NCBI RefSeq assembly: GCF_003987565.1
Contig: NZ_NGJY01000001.1
Location: 1 to 64,000, forward strand
Source of the DNA: Vagococcus fessus
GTDB taxonomy: Bacteria > Bacillota > Bacilli > Lactobacillales > Vagococcaceae
Length of the DNA stretch: 64,000 nt
Direction: 5' to 3'
Both the position numbers and the translations under genes were made by a program. The number at the start of each line of letters is the position of its first letter. Position 1 is the first letter of the stretch. This document shows positions 26,235 through 37,193 of this stretch, in pieces. The notes beneath the pieces are model-generated. The model was not told the origin of the DNA. It saw only the letters and a program-made list of their open reading frames with translations, and made no database searches.

Positions 26235-27020
26235 TTGTTGATGTTAAAAAAAATAGTTTATAAAAGTTGGACCTCTGTTTTAAAGATGTCATTTTTTGCG
26301 AAATGTGCGGATAAGTTAACCGGTTCGAAATGGAGTTCTAAATTAATTCCATGGTATATTAAGCATTATCAAGTTTCTGAGACCACAATTAATCGTCCTC
26401 TTGCAGAGTACAACTCGCTACAAGATTTTTTTACACGTAAAATGGATTTATCTAGTATCGAATTTAAACAAAAGGATAATTTATATATAAGTCCAGTAGA
26501 AGCAAAGGTTAAAGATTTCGGAGAAATTACTCCGGATAAGAAATTTTTTATTAAAGACAATTACTATTCTTTAATAGAGCTATTAGGCGATGATACATTG
26601 GACACTAGCAATAGCCATTTTATTATTTTATATTTGAGTCCTAAAAATTATCATCGTTTTCATGCACCTATTACTGGACAATATAGCATGTTACGTAAGT
26701 TGGGTAAAAGTTCGTATCCTGTAAATGATGCAGCTACAACGTATATTGACGGATTGTTTACCAAAAATCATCGTGGTGTTTATCAGATGAATGATGATTT
26801 CTATGTACCTGTAGGAGCTTTGAATATAAATTCGATTCAAGAAACGTTTGAAAACGGAATGACCTTAGCTGCAGGAGAAGAACTAGGCTACTTTAATTTT
26901 GGTTCGACTGTTGTTCTTTTCTTTATGAATAAAACAATAGAGTGGTCAAAGGATATTGAAAAAGAAAAGTCTATTAATTTAGGAGACGACATAGCAACAA
27001 TTATCTTTGATAGGGGGTAA
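26235..27020 (+). CDS. psd: Phosphatidylserine decarboxylase
   Basis: 261 residues. Pyruvoyl enzyme that decarboxylates phosphatidylserine to phosphatidylethanolamine. The self-cleavage site is the GST of FNFGSTVVLFF (about 221-231; LGST is usual), and KNYHRFHAPITG (about 137) carries the conserved histidines. TTG 26235 has the best spacing (eight) from GAGGAG in the end of pssA; ATG 26241 is possible. Its stop overlaps the ribosome site of the next gene. Confidence 0.93.
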   Translation: MLMLKKIVYKSWTSVLKMSFFAKCADKLTGSKWSSKLIPWYIKHYQVSETTINRPLAEYNSLQDFFTRKMDLSSIEFKQKDNLYISPVEAKVKDFGEITPDKKFFIKDNYYSLIELLGDDTLDTSNSHFIILYLSPKNYHRFHAPITGQYSMLRKLGKSSYPVNDAATTYIDGLFTKNHRGVYQMNDDFYVPVGALNINSIQETFENGMTLAAGEELGYFNFGSTVVLFFMNKTIEWSKDIEKEKSINLGDDIATIIFDRG

Positions 27021-27024
27021 TAGC

Positions 27025-27516
27025 GTGGTATCGGAAAAGTTTGAATTTTACATCATTAATTATGGTTACATCACCATTTTTTTATCCTTGATTCTTGGGT
27101 TAGTCGGCTTACCGATACCTGATGAAGTGTTGATGAGTATTATTGGTTATTACTCTAACACAGATAAGATAAATTTTGCTATGGCGTTGTGTGTTGCTGT
27201 AATTGGGACTGTTCTTGGTATGACATTAAGCTATTTTATTGGGAGATATATTGGGGGAAAGGCTTTAACCGGTTTGTTTAAATGGTTAGGTATTAAGCAA
27301 AGTAAATTTGATAAGATAGAACGGTGGATGGATAAATACGGATTCTTAACAATTATCATGGGGTTTTTCATCCCAGGTTTTCGCCATATGACGTTTTATT
27401 TTTGTGGAATGACACGCTACTCTTTAAAAAAATATTTAACAGTAGGTATTATAGCAGCCTTTATATGGACCTTATTTTATCTGATTATAGGAAGGTTTGT
27501 TGGTGTATTACGTTAA
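27025..27516 (+). CDS. DedA family membrane protein, possible phosphatidylethanolamine transporter
   Basis: 163 residues. DedA (SNARE-associated) fold: VGLPIPDEVLMSIIGYYS near the N-terminus, GRYIGGKALTG and GFFIPGFRHMTFYFCGM with the conserved G-x-PGxR arginine, and a C-terminal helix. GTG 27025 is seven bases after AGGGGG; the psd stop is four bases upstream. Bacillus has pssA-ybfM-psd, where YbfM (PetA) is a DedA protein reported to move phosphatidylethanolamine across the membrane. The same gene set here supports that role by inference. Confidence 0.88.
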   Translation: MVSEKFEFYIINYGYITIFLSLILGLVGLPIPDEVLMSIIGYYSNTDKINFAMALCVAVIGTVLGMTLSYFIGRYIGGKALTGLFKWLGIKQSKFDKIERWMDKYGFLTIIMGFFIPGFRHMTFYFCGMTRYSLKKYLTVGIIAAFIWTLFYLIIGRFVGVLR

Positions 27517-27520
27517 AAAG

Positions 27521-27557
27521 GAGCATTGAAATTTAATATTTCGATGCTCTTTTTTTA
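27521..27557 (+). terminator. Terminator of the pssA-psd-dedA operon
   Basis: GAGCATTGAAAT/ATTTCGATGCTC 12-bp stem (one G-T pair), loop TTAAT, T-run. Confidence 0.92.
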
Positions 27558-27620
27558 ATCTCAACTATATTTTTTTATTTTATGAGCGTATAATAAAAGA
27601 ATATAAAAGGAGAGATTGCT

Positions 27621-28838
27621 ATGATTGAAAAATTGAAAGATAATATTTTAAAAGAAGCTTTAGAAATGAAAGACGAGATAATCGCCAATCGCCGTGTGTT
27701 ACACGAAAATCCTGAAACAGAATTTAATTTAAAAGATACCGTTAATTTTGTAGAAACAAAATTAAGTGAGATGGGTTATGAACCACAAAAATGTGGAAAA
27801 TCTGGGATAACTGCTTTAGTTGGACCTGATACAGGAAAAGTATTTTTACTTCGTGGAGACATGGACGCTCTACCGATTGTAGAAGAAACAGAATTAGAGT
27901 TTAAATCAACAAATGAGTTTATGCATGCGTGTGGCCATGATTTTCATACGACTATGTTACTTGCGGCAGCTAAGATTTTAAAAAATCACGAATCTGAATT
28001 ACCAGGACAAGTTAAATTAATGTTCCAACCTGCAGAAGAAATTCTAGAGGGTGCGAAAGACATGATAGCAGATGGGCTTTTAGAAAATCCAAAAGTAGAT
28101 GCGGGACTTATGATTCACGTAGCTCCTGGTGTACCTGCTGATAATGGGACAGTTGTGATCTCACAACCAGGTATTACACAGTCATCAGCAGATTGGTTTG
28201 AGATTAAAATTAAAGGACAAGGTGGGCATGGTTCAATGCCTCATAATGCAGTTGATCCAATTACAGCAGCCTGTCACGTCCATACAGCGTTACATGAAAT
28301 TCATAGTCGTGAATTACCAGCAGATGCTATGGTTGTTTTGACAGTAGGAGAAATTCATGGTGGGAATACGTCAAATGTTATCCCTGAAAATGTCGTGATG
28401 AAAGGTACTCTGCGTACTTTAGATTTAGATGTCCGTGAGCAAGTGAAAAAACGTATGGAAGAGATTACCCAACATGTTGCAGCAGCCTTTAGATGTGAAG
28501 GGGAATGTGTCTTTACAAACGGTTGTCCGACATTAGTAAGTGATAGCAGTGTTATTGAGCCGATTGCGAAACACTTAGCTGATTTTATTGGAAAAGATAA
28601 AGCGTTTAATTTAGCTGATATGCCAGGGATGTCTGCCAATATGGGATCAGAAGACTTTGCCTATGTCAGTCAACAAATTCCGGTATTAATGCTAGGGTTA
28701 TGTGCAGCAGATGCAAGAGTCTCACACCCGTATCCTGTTCATCACCCTAAACTTGTTTTATCAGAAGATGCTTTGCCATATGGTGCAGCAGCATATGCCG
28801 CAAGTGCGATTGCTTGGTTAACAGAAAATACTAAATAA
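27621..28838 (+). CDS. M20 family amidohydrolase (hippurate hydrolase/aminoacylase type)
   Basis: 405 residues. M20D peptidase fold with metal-site motifs GDMDALPI (about 82-89), HACGHDFHTTMLL (about 105-117) and PAEE, plus the dimerisation-domain GQGGHGSMPHNAVDP. Hydrolyses N-acyl amino acids; the exact substrate (hippurate, N-acetyl-diaminopimelate or other) cannot be told. ATG 27621 after AAAGGAGAG. Monocistronic. Confidence 0.92.
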   Translation: MIEKLKDNILKEALEMKDEIIANRRVLHENPETEFNLKDTVNFVETKLSEMGYEPQKCGKSGITALVGPDTGKVFLLRGDMDALPIVEETELEFKSTNEFMHACGHDFHTTMLLAAAKILKNHESELPGQVKLMFQPAEEILEGAKDMIADGLLENPKVDAGLMIHVAPGVPADNGTVVISQPGITQSSADWFEIKIKGQGGHGSMPHNAVDPITAACHVHTALHEIHSRELPADAMVVLTVGEIHGGNTSNVIPENVVMKGTLRTLDLDVREQVKKRMEEITQHVAAAFRCEGECVFTNGCPTLVSDSSVIEPIAKHLADFIGKDKAFNLADMPGMSANMGSEDFAYVSQQIPVLMLGLCAADARVSHPYPVHHPKLVLSEDALPYGAAAYAASAIAWLTENTK

Positions 28839-28844
28839 AAAAGT

Positions 28845-28879
28845 AAAACGATTGAGGACTAGTTCTCAATCGTTTTTTT
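28845..28879 (+). terminator. Terminator of the M20 amidohydrolase gene
   Basis: AAAACGATTGAG (28845-28856) and CTCAATCGTTTT (28865-28876), perfect stem, T-run. Confidence 0.92.
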
Positions 28880-28956
28880 GTAGGCTAACTTCTGTTCAAT
28901 AAAAAATAAGTAGTCTAAAATAGAGAGTATAGAGAAATCAATAGGGGGAATAGAAG

Positions 28957-29310
28957 ATGAAAAAACTAACAACAATAGAAGAGGTTCAAAAAAATATAGA
29001 AGAAAATAACTTAGCGTTCATTTATATAGGGCAAGAAAACTGCAGTGTTTGTCATGGCTTAAAACCACAAGTTGAAACTATAATGGAAAAATATGAAGGT
29101 GTGAGCTTGGTTGAATTAGATGCTTTAGAAGTACCAGAGGTAGCAGAGGTTTTTAATGTTTTAACAGTTCCTGTCATGATGTTATTCGTTGAAGGTAGAG
29201 AGTATCTAAGAAAAGCACGAATGATTAATACCCGTGATTTTAGTCAAGAAGTTGATAAAATCATAAGGGGTTATCAAGAAATGTTAGCAGGTGAAAGTGA
29301 TTCACAATAG
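28957..29310 (+). CDS. Thioredoxin-like protein (YtpP-like)
   Basis: 117 residues with a thioredoxin fold: CSVC at about 31-34 in place of CGPC, and the cis-proline in VLTVPVMMLFVEG. Likely a cytoplasmic thiol oxidoreductase or bacilliredoxin-type partner. GGGGG-type ribosome site before ATG 28957. Directly upstream of uvrB, but a separate promoter with an SOS box lies between them. Confidence 0.87.
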   Translation: MKKLTTIEEVQKNIEENNLAFIYIGQENCSVCHGLKPQVETIMEKYEGVSLVELDALEVPEVAEVFNVLTVPVMMLFVEGREYLRKARMINTRDFSQEVDKIIRGYQEMLAGESDSQ

Positions 29311-29336
29311 CGAAAGTATGTTCGGTATGTTAAAAT
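29311..29336 (+). promoter_or_regulatory. LexA/DinR-type SOS box and promoter of uvrBA
   Basis: CGAAAGTATGTTCG (29311-29324) matches the Gram-positive SOS box CGAACRNRYGTTYC at 12 of 14 positions. It lies at the -35 region of an extended -10 TGTTAAAAT (29328-29336). LexA binding would block this promoter. uvrB is a classic SOS gene, which supports the call. Confidence 0.8.
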
Positions 29337-29372
29337 AGAGACAATGAGTAAGAACAGGCAAGGGGGATTTTA

Positions 29373-31379
29373 ATGATAGAACGTGACGACCAAAAGCAGT
29401 TTGATTTAGTTTCAAAATATGAGCCAGCAGGGGACCAACCGGAAGCGATTAAGCAGTTAGTAGACGGTTTAAATAGTGGGAAGAAAGAACAAATTCTACT
29501 AGGGGCGACAGGAACAGGTAAAACTTTTACAATTTCTAATGTGATTAAAGAAGTGAATAAGCCGACCCTTGTTTTAGCACATAATAAAACATTAGCAGGA
29601 CAGCTATATAGTGAGTTAAAAGAATTTTTTCCTAATAATGCGGTTGAGTATTTTGTCAGTTACTATGATTATTATCAACCTGAAGCGTATGTTCCGTCTA
29701 GTGATACCTATATTGAAAAAGATGCCAGTATAAATGATGAGATTGATAAACTACGACATTCCGCTACTAGTTCATTATTAGAACGTAACGATGTTATTGT
29801 GGTGGCTTCAGTATCATGTATTTATGGCTTAGGAAATCCTAATGAATACCAAGATCAAGTTTTTTCGATTCGAGAAGGAATGGAAATGGACCGTGCCCAA
29901 TTAATAGAAGGGCTTGTTAATATTCAGTTCGAACGTAATGACATTGATTTTCAGCGTGGTCGTTTTAGAGTTCGCGGTGATGTTGTTGAAGTTTTTCCGG
30001 CTTCTAGGGATGAACATGCTATGCGAATTGAGTTCTTTGGAGATGAAGTTGAACGTATTCGTGAAGTCGATGCTTTAACAGGTGAGATTGTTGGCGAAAG
30101 AGAACATGTTGCCATATTCCCAGCTAAACATTTCGTAACTAACGAAGAGCAGATGGAAGTAGCAATTGAAGCGATTCAAAAAGAATTAGAGGGTCGTTTG
30201 ACTGAGCTAAGAGAAAATGATGAGTTAATCGAAGCACAGCGGTTAGAGCAACGTACAAATTATGACATAGAGATGATGCGTGAGATGGGGTATTGCTCAG
30301 GGATTGAAAACTATTCAAGGTTTATGGACGGCAGACAGCCAGGTGAAGCACCTTATACCTTATTAGACTTCTTCCCAGATGATTTCTTAATTGTTGCAGA
30401 TGAATCACATGTGTCGCTTCCGCAAATCCGTGGGATGTACAATGGGGATAGAGCACGTAAGCAAATGCTTGTCGATTATGGTTTCCGTTTACCAAGTGCG
30501 TTAGATAATAGACCTTTAAAATTAGAGGAATTTGAAGAGCATGTTAATCAAATCATATACGTGTCTGCGACACCAGGACCATATGAACAAGAACGAACAG
30601 ACCGCATCATTCAACAAATTATACGTCCAACAGGCTTGCTTGATCCGATTGTTGAAGTTCGCCCAATTATGGGACAGATTGATGATTTAGTCGGTGAAAT
30701 TAATGAGCGTATCGAGAAAAATGAACGCGTCTTTATCACAACGTTAACTAAGAAAATGTCAGAAGATTTAACAGATTATCTGAAAGAAATTGGAATTAAA
30801 GTCAAGTATCTTCATAGTGACATTAAGACGATGGAACGAACAGAAATTATTCGTGATTTACGTTTAGGAGAATTTGATGTTCTTGTGGGGATAAACTTAC
30901 TTCGTGAAGGAATTGATGTTCCAGAAGTATCCTTAGTTGCGATATTAGATGCGGATAAAGAAGGATTCTTACGTAGTGAGCGTTCTCTTGTTCAGACAAT
31001 TGGACGTGCGGCTCGTAACTCAGAAGGTAAAGTTATTTTATATGCAGATAAGATTACAGATTCTATGGAAAAAGCGATGTCGGAAACAGCTCGTCGCCGT
31101 GGCATCCAAGAAGCTTATAATAAAGAGCATGGTATTGTTCCGAAAACAATTATCAAAGAAATTCGTGACTTAATTAGTATTTCTAAACCAGCCGACAAGA
31201 ATGGTAAGGGTGGTAAGATTAGTGTATCAGAGCAATACGATGAGTTATCCAAGAAAGAAAAAGCTGATGTTATTATGAAGCTTGAACATGAGATGAGAGA
31301 AGCTGCTAAGAGTCTTGACTTTGAACGAGCAGCAACGTTACGAGATACCGTACTCGAACTAAAAGCGGGAAACAAGTAG
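29373..31379 (+). CDS. uvrB: Excinuclease ABC subunit B
   Basis: 668 residues. Walker A GATGTGKT at about 44-51, the beta-hairpin [20 protein letters not shown] that clamps DNA, DEAD-like DESH, helicase motif VI region TIGRAARN, and the C-terminal UVR coiled coil ([18 protein letters not shown]) that binds UvrC. Verifies lesions in nucleotide excision repair. Start ATG 29373 after AAGGGGG. Forms an operon with uvrA, 13 nt downstream. Confidence 0.98.
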   Translation: MIERDDQKQFDLVSKYEPAGDQPEAIKQLVDGLNSGKKEQILLGATGTGKTFTISNVIKEVNKPTLVLAHNKTLAGQLYSELKEFFPNNAVEYFVSYYDYYQPEAYVPSSDTYIEKDASINDEIDKLRHSATSSLLERNDVIVVASVSCIYGLGNPNEYQDQVFSIREGMEMDRAQLIEGLVNIQFERNDIDFQRGRFRVRGDVVEVFPASRDEHAMRIEFFGDEVERIREVDALTGEIVGEREHVAIFPAKHFVTNEEQMEVAIEAIQKELEGRLTELRENDELIEAQRLEQRTNYDIEMMREMGYCSGIENYSRFMDGRQPGEAPYTLLDFFPDDFLIVADESHVSLPQIRGMYNGDRARKQMLVDYGFRLPSALDNRPLKLEEFEEHVNQIIYVSATPGPYEQERTDRIIQQIIRPTGLLDPIVEVRPIMGQIDDLVGEINERIEKNERVFITTLTKKMSEDLTDYLKEIGIKVKYLHSDIKTMERTEIIRDLRLGEFDVLVGINLLREGIDVPEVSLVAILDADKEGFLRSERSLVQTIGRAARNSEGKVILYADKITDSMEKAMSETARRRGIQEAYNKEHGIVPKTIIKEIRDLISISKPADKNGKGGKISVSEQYDELSKKEKADVIMKLEHEMREAAKSLDFERAATLRDTVLELKAGNK

Positions 31380-31392
31380 TGGAGGTTAGATT

Positions 31393-34212
31393 GTGGCAAA
31401 TGACAAAATAGTAATTCGTGGAGCACGTGCTCATAACTTAAAAAATGTGGATGTAACTATTCCACGTGATAAATTTGTAGTTGTAACAGGATTATCAGGT
31501 TCTGGAAAGAGTTCGTTAGCATTTGATACGTTATATGCTGAAGGACAACGTCGTTATGTTGAGAGTTTATCAGCATATGCGAGACAGTTTTTAGGACAAA
31601 TGGATAAACCGGATGTAGATAGTATTGAAGGATTAAGTCCAGCTATTTCGATTGACCAAAAAACAACAAGTAAAAACCCTCGTTCTACAGTAGGGACTGT
31701 GACAGAAATTAATGATTATTTACGTTTGCTCTTTGCACGTGTCGGTCATCCGATATGTCCAAATGATGGTACAGAAATATCAAGCCAGTCTGTTGAACAG
31801 ATGGTGGATAGAGTATTAGAGTTACCCGAGCGAACAAAAATTCAAATTTTAGCACCGTTAGTAAAAGGAAAAAAAGGACAGCATAAAAAAGTATTTGAAA
31901 CTGTCAAACGTGAAGGATACGTTCGTGTTAGAATTGATGGCGAATTATACGATATAACAGAAGTACCTGAGCTTGAAAAAAATAAAAAACATGACATTGA
32001 GATAGTTGTTGACCGTATTGTAGTTAAAGAGGGCATTCGCTCACGTTTATTCGATTCTTTTGAAGCGTCATTACGTTTAGCAGAAGGGTATGCTTTAGTT
32101 GATGTTATAGGTCAAGAAGAACTGTTATTTAGTGAACACTACGCTTGCCCGCATTGTGGCTTTACGGTAGGTGAGCTTGAGCCTAGATTATTCTCTTTTA
32201 ATGCGCCGTACGGAGCGTGTTCTGACTGTGATGGATTAGGTATGAAACTAGAGGTAGATGAGGATTTGGTTGTTCCTGACCAAGGGTTAAGCTTGAGTGA
32301 AGGGGCGATTACGCCTTGGAATCCAGTGACGTCTAATTATTACCCACAGATGTTAGAGCAAGCATGTAAACAATTTGAAATTGATATGACTGTACCGTAT
32401 GAAACGTTAACTAAAGATCAAAAGAATTTATTACTAAATGGTTCAGATGGTAAGACCTTCCATTTTCACTATGAAAATGATTTTGGTGGCGTAAGAGATG
32501 TAGAAGTACCATTTGAAGGGATTTTGAAAAATATTAAACGTCGTTTCCATGAAACGAATAGTGATTATGTTCGTGAACAAATGAGAACGTATATGACAGA
32601 ATTACCATGTACCTCATGTAAAGGGAACCGTTTAAATCCTCAAGCTCTTTCTATAAAAATAGAAGGCAAGCATATTGGTGAAATTAGTAAGTATTCAATT
32701 TCAAATGCTTTAGCATTTTTCAAGAATTTGGAATTAAATGAGCAAGAAACAGCGATAGCTAAACCCATCCTAAAAGAAGTGAGAGACCGTTTGAGTTTCT
32801 TGGAAAATGTAGGGCTTAATTACTTAACGTTAAGTCGTGCTTCAGGTACATTATCAGGTGGGGAAGCGCAACGTATTCGTCTAGCGACTCAAATTGGGTC
32901 TAATTTATCTGGTGTCCTTTACATCTTAGATGAACCTTCAATTGGTTTACACCAACGAGATAATGATCGATTAATAGAATCATTGAAAAAAATGCGTGAT
33001 TTGGGGAATACTTTAATTGTTGTCGAACATGATGAAGACACGATGCGTGCTGCTGATTATTTAATCGATATCGGACCAGGAGCAGGAGCTAGAGGTGGAG
33101 AAATTGTTTCTGCTGGAACACCAGAAGAAGTTGAAAAAGACCCTAACTCACTAACAGGACAATACTTATCAGGTAAGAAGAAAATTTTAGTTCCTAAAGA
33201 GCGACGTAAAGGAAATGGCGAAAAATTAAAAATTACAGGTGCATCAGAAAACAATCTTAAAAACGTATCCGTTGAGTTTCCATTAGGTAAATTCGTCGCA
33301 GTGACAGGCGTTTCAGGTTCTGGGAAAAGTACACTGGTCAATCAGATATTGAAGAAAGCGTTGGCGCAAAAGATTAACCGTAATTCAGCTAAGCCTGGCA
33401 AATTCAAAAAAATGACAGGGTATGAGTCAGTCGATAAAATGATCAGCATTGATCAAAGTCCGATTGGCCGTACGCCGCGTAGTAATCCAGCAACTTATAC
33501 AAGTGTGTTTGATGATATCCGTGATTTATTTGCTCAAACGACAGAAGCTAAGGTTCGCGGTTATAAGAAAGGCCGTTTTAGTTTCAATGTTAAAGGTGGA
33601 CGTTGTGAAGCCTGCCGTGGTGACGGTATTATTAAAATAGAGATGCACTTTTTACCTGATGTGTATGTACCATGCGAAGTGTGTCATGGTAAACGTTATA
33701 ACTCTGAAACATTAGAGGTAACATACAAAGGTAAAAATATTTCAGATATACTAGATATGACGTGTGACGATGCAGTTGAGTTCTTTGAACATATTCCTAA
33801 AATTAATAGAAAAATTCAAACGATAGTAGATGTAGGATTAGGTTATGTTACATTAGGCCAACCTGCTACGACATTATCAGGTGGGGAAGCGCAGCGTATG
33901 AAACTTGCGAGTGAGCTTCATAAACGTTCAACAGGTAATAGTTTCTATATTTTAGATGAGCCGACAACAGGATTACACACTGATGATATCGCGAGATTAT
34001 TAGAAGTGTTGAATAGACTTGCAGATGCGGGTAACACGGTATTAGTTATTGAGCATAATTTAGACGTAATAAAAACAGCAGATCATCTGATTGACTTAGG
34101 TCCAGAAGGTGGCGATGGTGGTGGAACAATCCTTGCAACTGGAACACCAGAAAAAATTGCCAAGGTTGAAGAAAGTTATACAGGTCATTATTTAAAAGCA
34201 GTATTAGATTAA
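31393..34212 (+). CDS. uvrA: Excinuclease ABC subunit A
   Basis: 939 residues. Two ABC ATPase modules (Walker [10 protein letters not shown] and GVSGSGKST; two LSGGEAQR signatures) and three zinc-binding CxxC pairs (CPHCGF/CSDC, CTSC and CEAC/CEVC). Damage sensor of nucleotide excision repair. GTG at 31393 is seven bases after GGAGG. Ends before a long terminator. Confidence 0.98.
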   Translation: MANDKIVIRGARAHNLKNVDVTIPRDKFVVVTGLSGSGKSSLAFDTLYAEGQRRYVESLSAYARQFLGQMDKPDVDSIEGLSPAISIDQKTTSKNPRSTVGTVTEINDYLRLLFARVGHPICPNDGTEISSQSVEQMVDRVLELPERTKIQILAPLVKGKKGQHKKVFETVKREGYVRVRIDGELYDITEVPELEKNKKHDIEIVVDRIVVKEGIRSRLFDSFEASLRLAEGYALVDVIGQEELLFSEHYACPHCGFTVGELEPRLFSFNAPYGACSDCDGLGMKLEVDEDLVVPDQGLSLSEGAITPWNPVTSNYYPQMLEQACKQFEIDMTVPYETLTKDQKNLLLNGSDGKTFHFHYENDFGGVRDVEVPFEGILKNIKRRFHETNSDYVREQMRTYMTELPCTSCKGNRLNPQALSIKIEGKHIGEISKYSISNALAFFKNLELNEQETAIAKPILKEVRDRLSFLENVGLNYLTLSRASGTLSGGEAQRIRLATQIGSNLSGVLYILDEPSIGLHQRDNDRLIESLKKMRDLGNTLIVVEHDEDTMRAADYLIDIGPGAGARGGEIVSAGTPEEVEKDPNSLTGQYLSGKKKILVPKERRKGNGEKLKITGASENNLKNVSVEFPLGKFVAVTGVSGSGKSTLVNQILKKALAQKINRNSAKPGKFKKMTGYESVDKMISIDQSPIGRTPRSNPATYTSVFDDIRDLFAQTTEAKVRGYKKGRFSFNVKGGRCEACRGDGIIKIEMHFLPDVYVPCEVCHGKRYNSETLEVTYKGKNISDILDMTCDDAVEFFEHIPKINRKIQTIVDVGLGYVTLGQPATTLSGGEAQRMKLASELHKRSTGNSFYILDEPTTGLHTDDIARLLEVLNRLADAGNTVLVIEHNLDVIKTADHLIDLGPEGGDGGGTILATGTPEKIAKVEESYTGHYLKAVLD

Positions 34213-34250
34213 GAGGGTGGGTTCTTATTATAAGAACCCCTCTTTTTTTG
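34211..34250 (+). terminator. Terminator of uvrBA
   Basis: AAGAGG and GGGTTCTTA pair with TAAGAACCC and CTCTT around a short loop (one bulge), followed by a T-run. Confidence 0.9.
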
Positions 34251-34263
34251 ATAGGGCAATAGA

Positions 34264-34292
34264 TTGAGTCGATACGCCCGGTATGATATAAT
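34264..34292 (+). promoter_or_regulatory. Promoter of rapZ-yvcK-whiA
   Basis: TTGAGT (34264-34269), 17-bp spacer, TATAAT (34287-34292) with an extended TGA: a near-consensus sigma-A promoter about 30 bp before rapZ. Confidence 0.85.
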
Positions 34293-34322
34293 TGTCTAGA
34301 TAAAGAAAAGGGAGATGGTCAA

Positions 34323-35207
34323 ATGGTTGAGAGTTTACAGTTAGTCATCATTACTGGTATGAGTGGAGCAGGTAAAACTGTGGCTATGCAAAGTTTTGAG
34401 GATATGGGCTTTTTCTGTATCGACAACTTACCACCACGTTTAATACCTAAATTTTGGGAGTTAATTAAGGAATCAGGAAAAGTAACAAAAATTGCTTTAG
34501 TTATTGATTTACGTTCACGTGCGTTTTTTGAAGAAATTCAAGATATGTTAGTCGAAATTGAAAATACAAAAATGGTTGATACAAGTGTTATCTTCTTAGA
34601 TTCGACAGATGAGGAGTTAGTTTCTCGTTATAAAGAAACACGACGTACACATCCCCTTGCGATGGACGGACTTGTTACAGAAGGTATCCGTAAAGAAAGA
34701 GGCTTGTTAGAGGAAATTAAAGGTGATGCTCAACTTGTTATTGATACGACTGACCTTAGTCCACGCCAATTAAGAGAAATGTTAATTAAAGAGTATAAAA
34801 CTACAGAAACAAAAATGTTTCGTGTTGAAATGGTGTCATTTGGTTTCAAATATGGACTTCCAATTGATGCGGATATCGTAATGGATGTTCGTTTCTTACC
34901 GAATCCACATTATATTGATGAACTTCGTCCGCAAACTGGGATGGATCAACCGGTTTATGACTATGTCATGAGCTTCCCTGAAACAGAAGAATTTTATACT
35001 AAATTTTATGATTTAGTAAGCAGTATTTTACCGGGCTATAAAAAAGAAGGTAAAACTAGTTTAACGATTGCTATTGGCTGTACAGGAGGACAACATCGTT
35101 CGGTTGCTTTAACTGAAAGAGTAGGGAAAGCTTTAGCTGTTGACTATCCTGTTAATACAACTCACCGTGATAAAGATAAACGCAAAGAGTCGGTGAACCG
35201 CTCATGA
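34323..35207 (+). CDS. rapZ: RNase adapter / nucleotide-binding protein RapZ (YvcJ)
   Basis: 294 residues. N-terminal P-loop GMSGAGKT (11-18) with FCIDNLPP; the C-terminal domain shows [10 protein letters not shown] and THRDKDK. In Gram-negatives RapZ controls RNase E cleavage of GlmZ; in Bacillus YvcJ hydrolyses GTP and affects competence. Its last four bases overlap the yvcK start (ATGA), so translation is coupled. Confidence 0.95.
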   Translation: MVESLQLVIITGMSGAGKTVAMQSFEDMGFFCIDNLPPRLIPKFWELIKESGKVTKIALVIDLRSRAFFEEIQDMLVEIENTKMVDTSVIFLDSTDEELVSRYKETRRTHPLAMDGLVTEGIRKERGLLEEIKGDAQLVIDTTDLSPRQLREMLIKEYKTTETKMFRVEMVSFGFKYGLPIDADIVMDVRFLPNPHYIDELRPQTGMDQPVYDYVMSFPETEEFYTKFYDLVSSILPGYKKEGKTSLTIAIGCTGGQHRSVALTERVGKALAVDYPVNTTHRDKDKRKESVNRS

Positions 35208-36184
35208 AAACCTATCGTATAAGAAAACCTAAGATTGTTGTTATCGGGGGTGGGACAGGCCTACCGGTTATATTGAAAGGATTACGTGATGAAAGTGCGG
35301 ATATTACAGCAGTCGTAACAGTTGCTGATGATGGAGGCAGTAGTGGTTCACTTCGTTCTACTATAAATGTGGCACCACCAGGGGACCTAAGAAATGTTTT
35401 AGTGTCGCTTTCTGACATGCCAAAATTATATGAAGATTTGTTCCAATATCGTTTTAATAAAGAAGATAAATTTTTAGCTAATCATTCGTTAGGAAATTTA
35501 ATTATAGTCGCTCTTGCTGAAATGAAAGGCAGTAGTTATGAAGCTATCCAACTGCTGTCGACAATTATGCATATTGAAGGAGCGGTCTATCCTGCATCGG
35601 AAGAACCTTTGACATTACATGCGGTTTTTGAAGATGGGACAGAAGAGTCTGGAGAATCTAAAATTACGAAACATCGTAAAAAAATTGATCATGTGTATGT
35701 AACAAATACCAATAATCCAGAAGAACCACAAGCAGCTCGAAAAGTGATTAAAGCTATCGAAGAAGCTGATATGATTATTTTAGGGCCTGGAAGTTTATAT
35801 ACAAGTATTCTTCCTAATATTATGATTAAAGATATAGGAGATGCCTTAGCGAATGCAAAAGGTGAAGTTGTATATATTTGTAATATTATGACTCAAAAAG
35901 GTGAAACGGAACATTTTTCTGATGCTGATCATGTGAAGGTATTACACGAACATCTGGATCGACAATTTATTGATACTGTTTTAGTTAATATTGAGAATGT
36001 ACCTGAAGATTATATGGATCCTGAGATTTATGATGAATATTTGGTACAAGTTAGTCATGATTTCCAAGGATTACGAGAAGAAGGCTGTCGTGTAATCTCT
36101 ACTGATTTCTTAAAATTACGTGATGGTGGTGTCTTCCATGACCGTGACAAAGTAGTAGATGAAGTGTTTAGATTGTTATATTAG
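35204..36184 (+). CDS. yvcK: YvcK/CofD-like gluconeogenesis factor
   Basis: 326 residues of the CofD/UPF0052 fold: [16 protein letters not shown] (12-27), [20 protein letters not shown] and [12 protein letters not shown]. In Bacillus YvcK is needed for growth on gluconeogenic carbon and for cell shape through PBP1 localisation, and binds UDP-GlcNAc. Middle gene of the conserved rapZ-yvcK-whiA operon. Confidence 0.95.
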   Translation: MKTYRIRKPKIVVIGGGTGLPVILKGLRDESADITAVVTVADDGGSSGSLRSTINVAPPGDLRNVLVSLSDMPKLYEDLFQYRFNKEDKFLANHSLGNLIIVALAEMKGSSYEAIQLLSTIMHIEGAVYPASEEPLTLHAVFEDGTEESGESKITKHRKKIDHVYVTNTNNPEEPQAARKVIKAIEEADMIILGPGSLYTSILPNIMIKDIGDALANAKGEVVYICNIMTQKGETEHFSDADHVKVLHEHLDRQFIDTVLVNIENVPEDYMDPEIYDEYLVQVSHDFQGLREEGCRVISTDFLKLRDGGVFHDRDKVVDEVFRLLY

Positions 36185-36218
36185 TAGACTATGTAAAATG
36201 AGGAAATGAGGTAGCAAC

Positions 36219-37154
36219 GTGTCATATGCAGCAGACGTAAAAAAAGAATTAACGACACTTGAAGTTCATAAAGAACACGCAAAAGCTGAGTTGGCTGCGA
36301 TTATCAGAATGAATGGGGCGTTGACTTTATCAAATCGCCACTTTGTTTTAAATGTTCAAACTGAAAATGCTGCTACGGCTAGACGAATTTATTCGTTATT
36401 AAAAGAGCATTATGATGTTCAGAGTGAATTATTAGTTCGTCGTAAAATGAAATTGAAGAAAAATAATATCTATATTGTTCGATTAAAACAAGATACAGAG
36501 CGTATTTTGAATGATTTAGAGATTGTAGAGAATTCAATGTTCACTGATACGGTATCTCCTAGTATTATGGGGAATGCTCAAAAGATGCGTTCCTATTTAC
36601 GTGGCGCATTTTTAGCAGGAGGTTCAGTTAATAATCCTGAGACAAGTCGCTATCATCTTGAAATTTATTCGTTATATGAGCAACATAGTAAGGATATCTG
36701 TGAGATGATGGTTTATTATGATTTAAATGCGAGAACACTTGAACGTCGCAATGGGTATATTACCTATTTAAAAGGTGCGGAAGATATTGCTGATTTTTTA
36801 ACTTTAATTGGGGCAACAACCAGTATGCTTAAATTTGAAGATATTCGCATTGTTAGAGATATGAGAAATTCAGTTAATCGTATGGTTAACTGTGAAACAG
36901 CCAATCTTAGTAAAACGATTAATGCAGCTCAAAAACAGATTGATAACATTGAGTATATAGATCAGACAGTTGGTTTGAATCATTTACCGCAAAAATTACA
37001 AGAGATAGCAGAATTACGTTTGGAACATCCAGAAATTAGTTTGAAAGAACTAGGGGAGATGGTACCTTCAGGAGCTATTTCAAAATCAGGCATAAATCAT
37101 CGTATTCGTAAATTAAATGAGTATGCAGAAAAATTAAGAGAAAATAAGCTATAA
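36219..37154 (+). CDS. whiA: DNA-binding protein WhiA
   Basis: 311 residues: an N-terminal LAGLIDADG-like domain ([10 protein letters not shown] start, [32 protein letters not shown]) and a C-terminal HTH ([27 protein letters not shown]). Affects cell division and chromosome segregation in Firmicutes. GTG at 36219 after ATGAGG. Last gene of its operon. Confidence 0.95.
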   Translation: MSYAADVKKELTTLEVHKEHAKAELAAIIRMNGALTLSNRHFVLNVQTENAATARRIYSLLKEHYDVQSELLVRRKMKLKKNNIYIVRLKQDTERILNDLEIVENSMFTDTVSPSIMGNAQKMRSYLRGAFLAGGSVNNPETSRYHLEIYSLYEQHSKDICEMMVYYDLNARTLERRNGYITYLKGAEDIADFLTLIGATTSMLKFEDIRIVRDMRNSVNRMVNCETANLSKTINAAQKQIDNIEYIDQTVGLNHLPQKLQEIAELRLEHPEISLKELGEMVPSGAISKSGINHRIRKLNEYAEKLRENKL

Positions 37155-37193
37155 AATAAAAAGCTTAGCCCGGCGAGGCTAAGCTTTTTATTT
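37154..37193. terminator. Bidirectional terminator between whiA and the DsbA-like gene
   Basis: 17-bp perfect stem (37154-37170 with 37177-37193), loop CGGCGA, A- and T-rich flanks on both strands. The convergent gene's stop lies inside it. Confidence 0.93.
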
